Below, in pieces: positions 63,100 to 64,000 of a stretch of 64,000 nucleotides of DNA; within the stretch, counting starts at the first letter, position 1, and each line of letters starts with the position of its first letter. The notes under the pieces are model-generated. The model saw nothing but the letters and a program-made list of their open reading frames with translations, was not told the DNA's origin and did no database searches. The translations under genes were made by a program, and so were the position numbers. The stretch covers positions 7,316,001 to 7,380,000 of the forward strand of contig CM064422.1 in assembly GCA_032690845.1 (NCBI GenBank), written 5' to 3'. The DNA is from Eleusine coracana subsp. coracana. Lineage: Eukaryota > Streptophyta > Magnoliopsida > Poales > Poaceae.

Positions 63100-64000
63100 T
63101 CAGGCTCCGGTGACCAGCCGCCGGAGCGCGTCTTTGGATGCCGCCACGTCTCTTCCGGCGATGAACGGGTGTGCGAGAAGCTGCGCGACGGACGCCCGCT
63201 TCGTGTAGTCCTTGTGCAAGCACGCCGCCACGAACCCCCGGAGCTCCGGCGACGCCGCCACGCCGTCGGGCAGCGCGGGCGGCTCGCCGAAACAGATGGC
63301 GCACATGAGCGCCGCCCACGTCGGCTTCTTCCCGGTTGGCAGCAGCGGGTACCGCCCCACCAGGAGCTCGAGGATCGTGACCCCGAGGCCCCACACGTCG
63401 GCGGCGCACGGGTCCGCGTCGTGGTACCGCTCCGTGTCGAAGCGCTCGGGACTCATGTACGCGGCGGTGCCCTCGTAGGTGGCGCAGCTGTGGTGGTGGT
63501 CCCCGGCGGCGCGGGAGGGGACCACCTTGGCTATGCCGAAGTCGGCGATCTTGACCTCCTCCCCGTTCGTGCTGACGAGGAGGTTCGCGGGCTTGACGTC
63601 ACGGTGGACCACGCGGCGCGCGTGGAGGTGGGCCAGGCCCGACAGCGCCTGGGCCGCGACCTCCGCGACCGCCGCCTCCGGGAACGGCCCGGGCCCGCCC
63701 ACGAGTAGGGCGTCCAGCGAGCCGCCGTCCACGAGCTCCAGCAGGAGCGCGACCTCGCCGGAGGCCGCCGCCGGGATGACGTCGTGGAGCCGCACGACGT
63801 GCGGCGAATCGGCGGCGCGCCGCATGGCGTCTGCCTCCGCCGCCGCGTCGGGGTCGCCGCGGTGGAGCACCTTGAGCGCGTACAGCGCCGACGTGCGGCG
63901 GTGCGCCACCTTGTACACCGTGCCGCCGTTCCCGCGGCCGAGCACGGCGAGCCTCTCCAACTCCGAGAGGCGGACCTCGCCGCCGCCGCGCGGCGCGGAC
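63100..64000 (-). CDS. Group-D MAP kinase kinase (MKK9/MKK10-like), 3' part (partial)
   Basis: The frame is open to the right edge, so the true start lies outside; about 299 residues are visible. Motifs in order are SELERLAVLGRGNGGTVYKV (glycine loop), YALKVLHRG (catalytic Lys), the hinge LLLELVDGGSLDALL, VVHRDVKPANLLVS (catalytic loop), KIADFGIAKV (DFG), TAAYMSPERFDTERYH, DVWGLGVTILELLVGRYPLL, WAALMCAICFGEPPALP and HPFIAGRDVAASKD. The GNGGTVYKV loop, AYMSPERFD and the CFGEPP segment are typical of plant group D MKKs, which phosphorylate MAPKs in defence and hormone pathways. The activation loop reads VVPSRAAGDHHHSCATYEGT. Aligned to MKK9, His occupies the first phosphosite of S/T-x5-S/T, as in MKK10-type members. 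It is intronless as far as visible and very GC-rich. A decayed second copy exists at 56564. Confidence 0.92.
   Translation of the reverse strand, partial: SAPRGGGEVRLSELERLAVLGRGNGGTVYKVAHRRTSALYALKVLHRGDPDAAAEADAMRRAADSPHVVRLHDVIPAAASGEVALLLELVDGGSLDALLVGGPGPFPEAAVAEVAAQALSGLAHLHARRVVHRDVKPANLLVSTNGEEVKIADFGIAKVVPSRAAGDHHHSCATYEGTAAYMSPERFDTERYHDADPCAADVWGLGVTILELLVGRYPLLPTGKKPTWAALMCAICFGEPPALPDGVAASPELRGFVAACLHKDYTKRASVAQLLAHPFIAGRDVAASKDALRRLVTGA

Larger units (their letters stand above)
56950..63166. repeat. Large tandem duplication, right unit (includes MAPKK 3' end)
   Basis: This copy matches 52470-56605 (see the block list there) and continues into the intact kinase. It is longer because of later insertions: a 240-bp tandem repeat, the MITEs at 58829, 59578 and 61037, and probably the one at 62661. 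No other gene is supportable in it. A GC-rich patch at 58280-58560 has overlapping frames only. Confidence 0.85.

Noticed and set aside
63169..63708. 179-aa plus-strand ORF at the right end
   Set aside because: Antisense shadow of the MAPKK coding exon.
1..64000. tRNA, rRNA or CRISPR features
   Set aside because: No tRNA cloverleaf with paired A and B boxes, no rRNA sequence and no regular spacer-repeat array was recognised by eye. A tRNAscan run would be decisive for tRNAs.

Overview
The window is nuclear DNA of a flowering plant, almost certainly a grass. The genes have GT-AG introns and GC-rich 5' ends, and AT-rich gene deserts between them are packed with small transposons typical of Poaceae (Mutator-like, Tourist-like, hAT-like, a TRIM). 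A panicoid (sorghum/maize relative) is the best guess, but species cannot be read from the sequence alone.

Layout. 1-1489 (minus): 5' part of a POD1/TAPT1 gene running off the left edge, followed by an 872-bp Mutator-like element (1787-2658). 2.7-7.0 kb: MITEs and decayed repeats. 7014-7773: a second Mutator-like element with GC-rich filler, just upstream of PUR4 (FGAM synthase, 9839-14168, plus). 17146-23969 (minus): a nine-exon GPN3 GTPase gene whose last intron carries a complete RTE-type LINE (17758-20975) with an intact 1031-residue ORF and an 18-bp target duplication. 24.5-27.4 kb: two related ~1.45-kb inverted-repeat elements. 27.7-40.0 kb (all minus): five related genes or gene remnants for small secreted peptides. 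They share a signal peptide, a variable middle, an RR[FLT]L-type motif and a two-cysteine C-terminus (SC-x(6-9)-C with nearby prolines). Three are intact and two are broken. 40.1-43.1 kb: duplicated upstream (promoter) DNA of the last peptide gene. 43647-46784 (minus): a seven-exon gene with a WASH1-like N-terminus. 48164-52125 (plus): a five-exon RRM gene of the BPA1/BPL family. 52.5-63.2 kb: a large tandem duplication reaching from the BPL 3' flank to a MAPKK gene. The left copy keeps only about 36 bp of the kinase. 63100-64000 (minus): a group-D MAPKK (MKK9/MKK10 type) cut by the right edge.

The conserved genes serve unrelated housekeeping roles: purine synthesis, RNA polymerase II assembly, ER/pollen guidance, actin-related functions and ACD11-linked cell-death control. 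The peptide cluster is the most unusual content: a fast-evolving tandem family that looks like phytocytokine precursors, with gain and loss of copies and of promoters visible in the window. Exon joins were worked out by hand from splice signals, reading phase and remembered family sequence. No alignment or database search was run.
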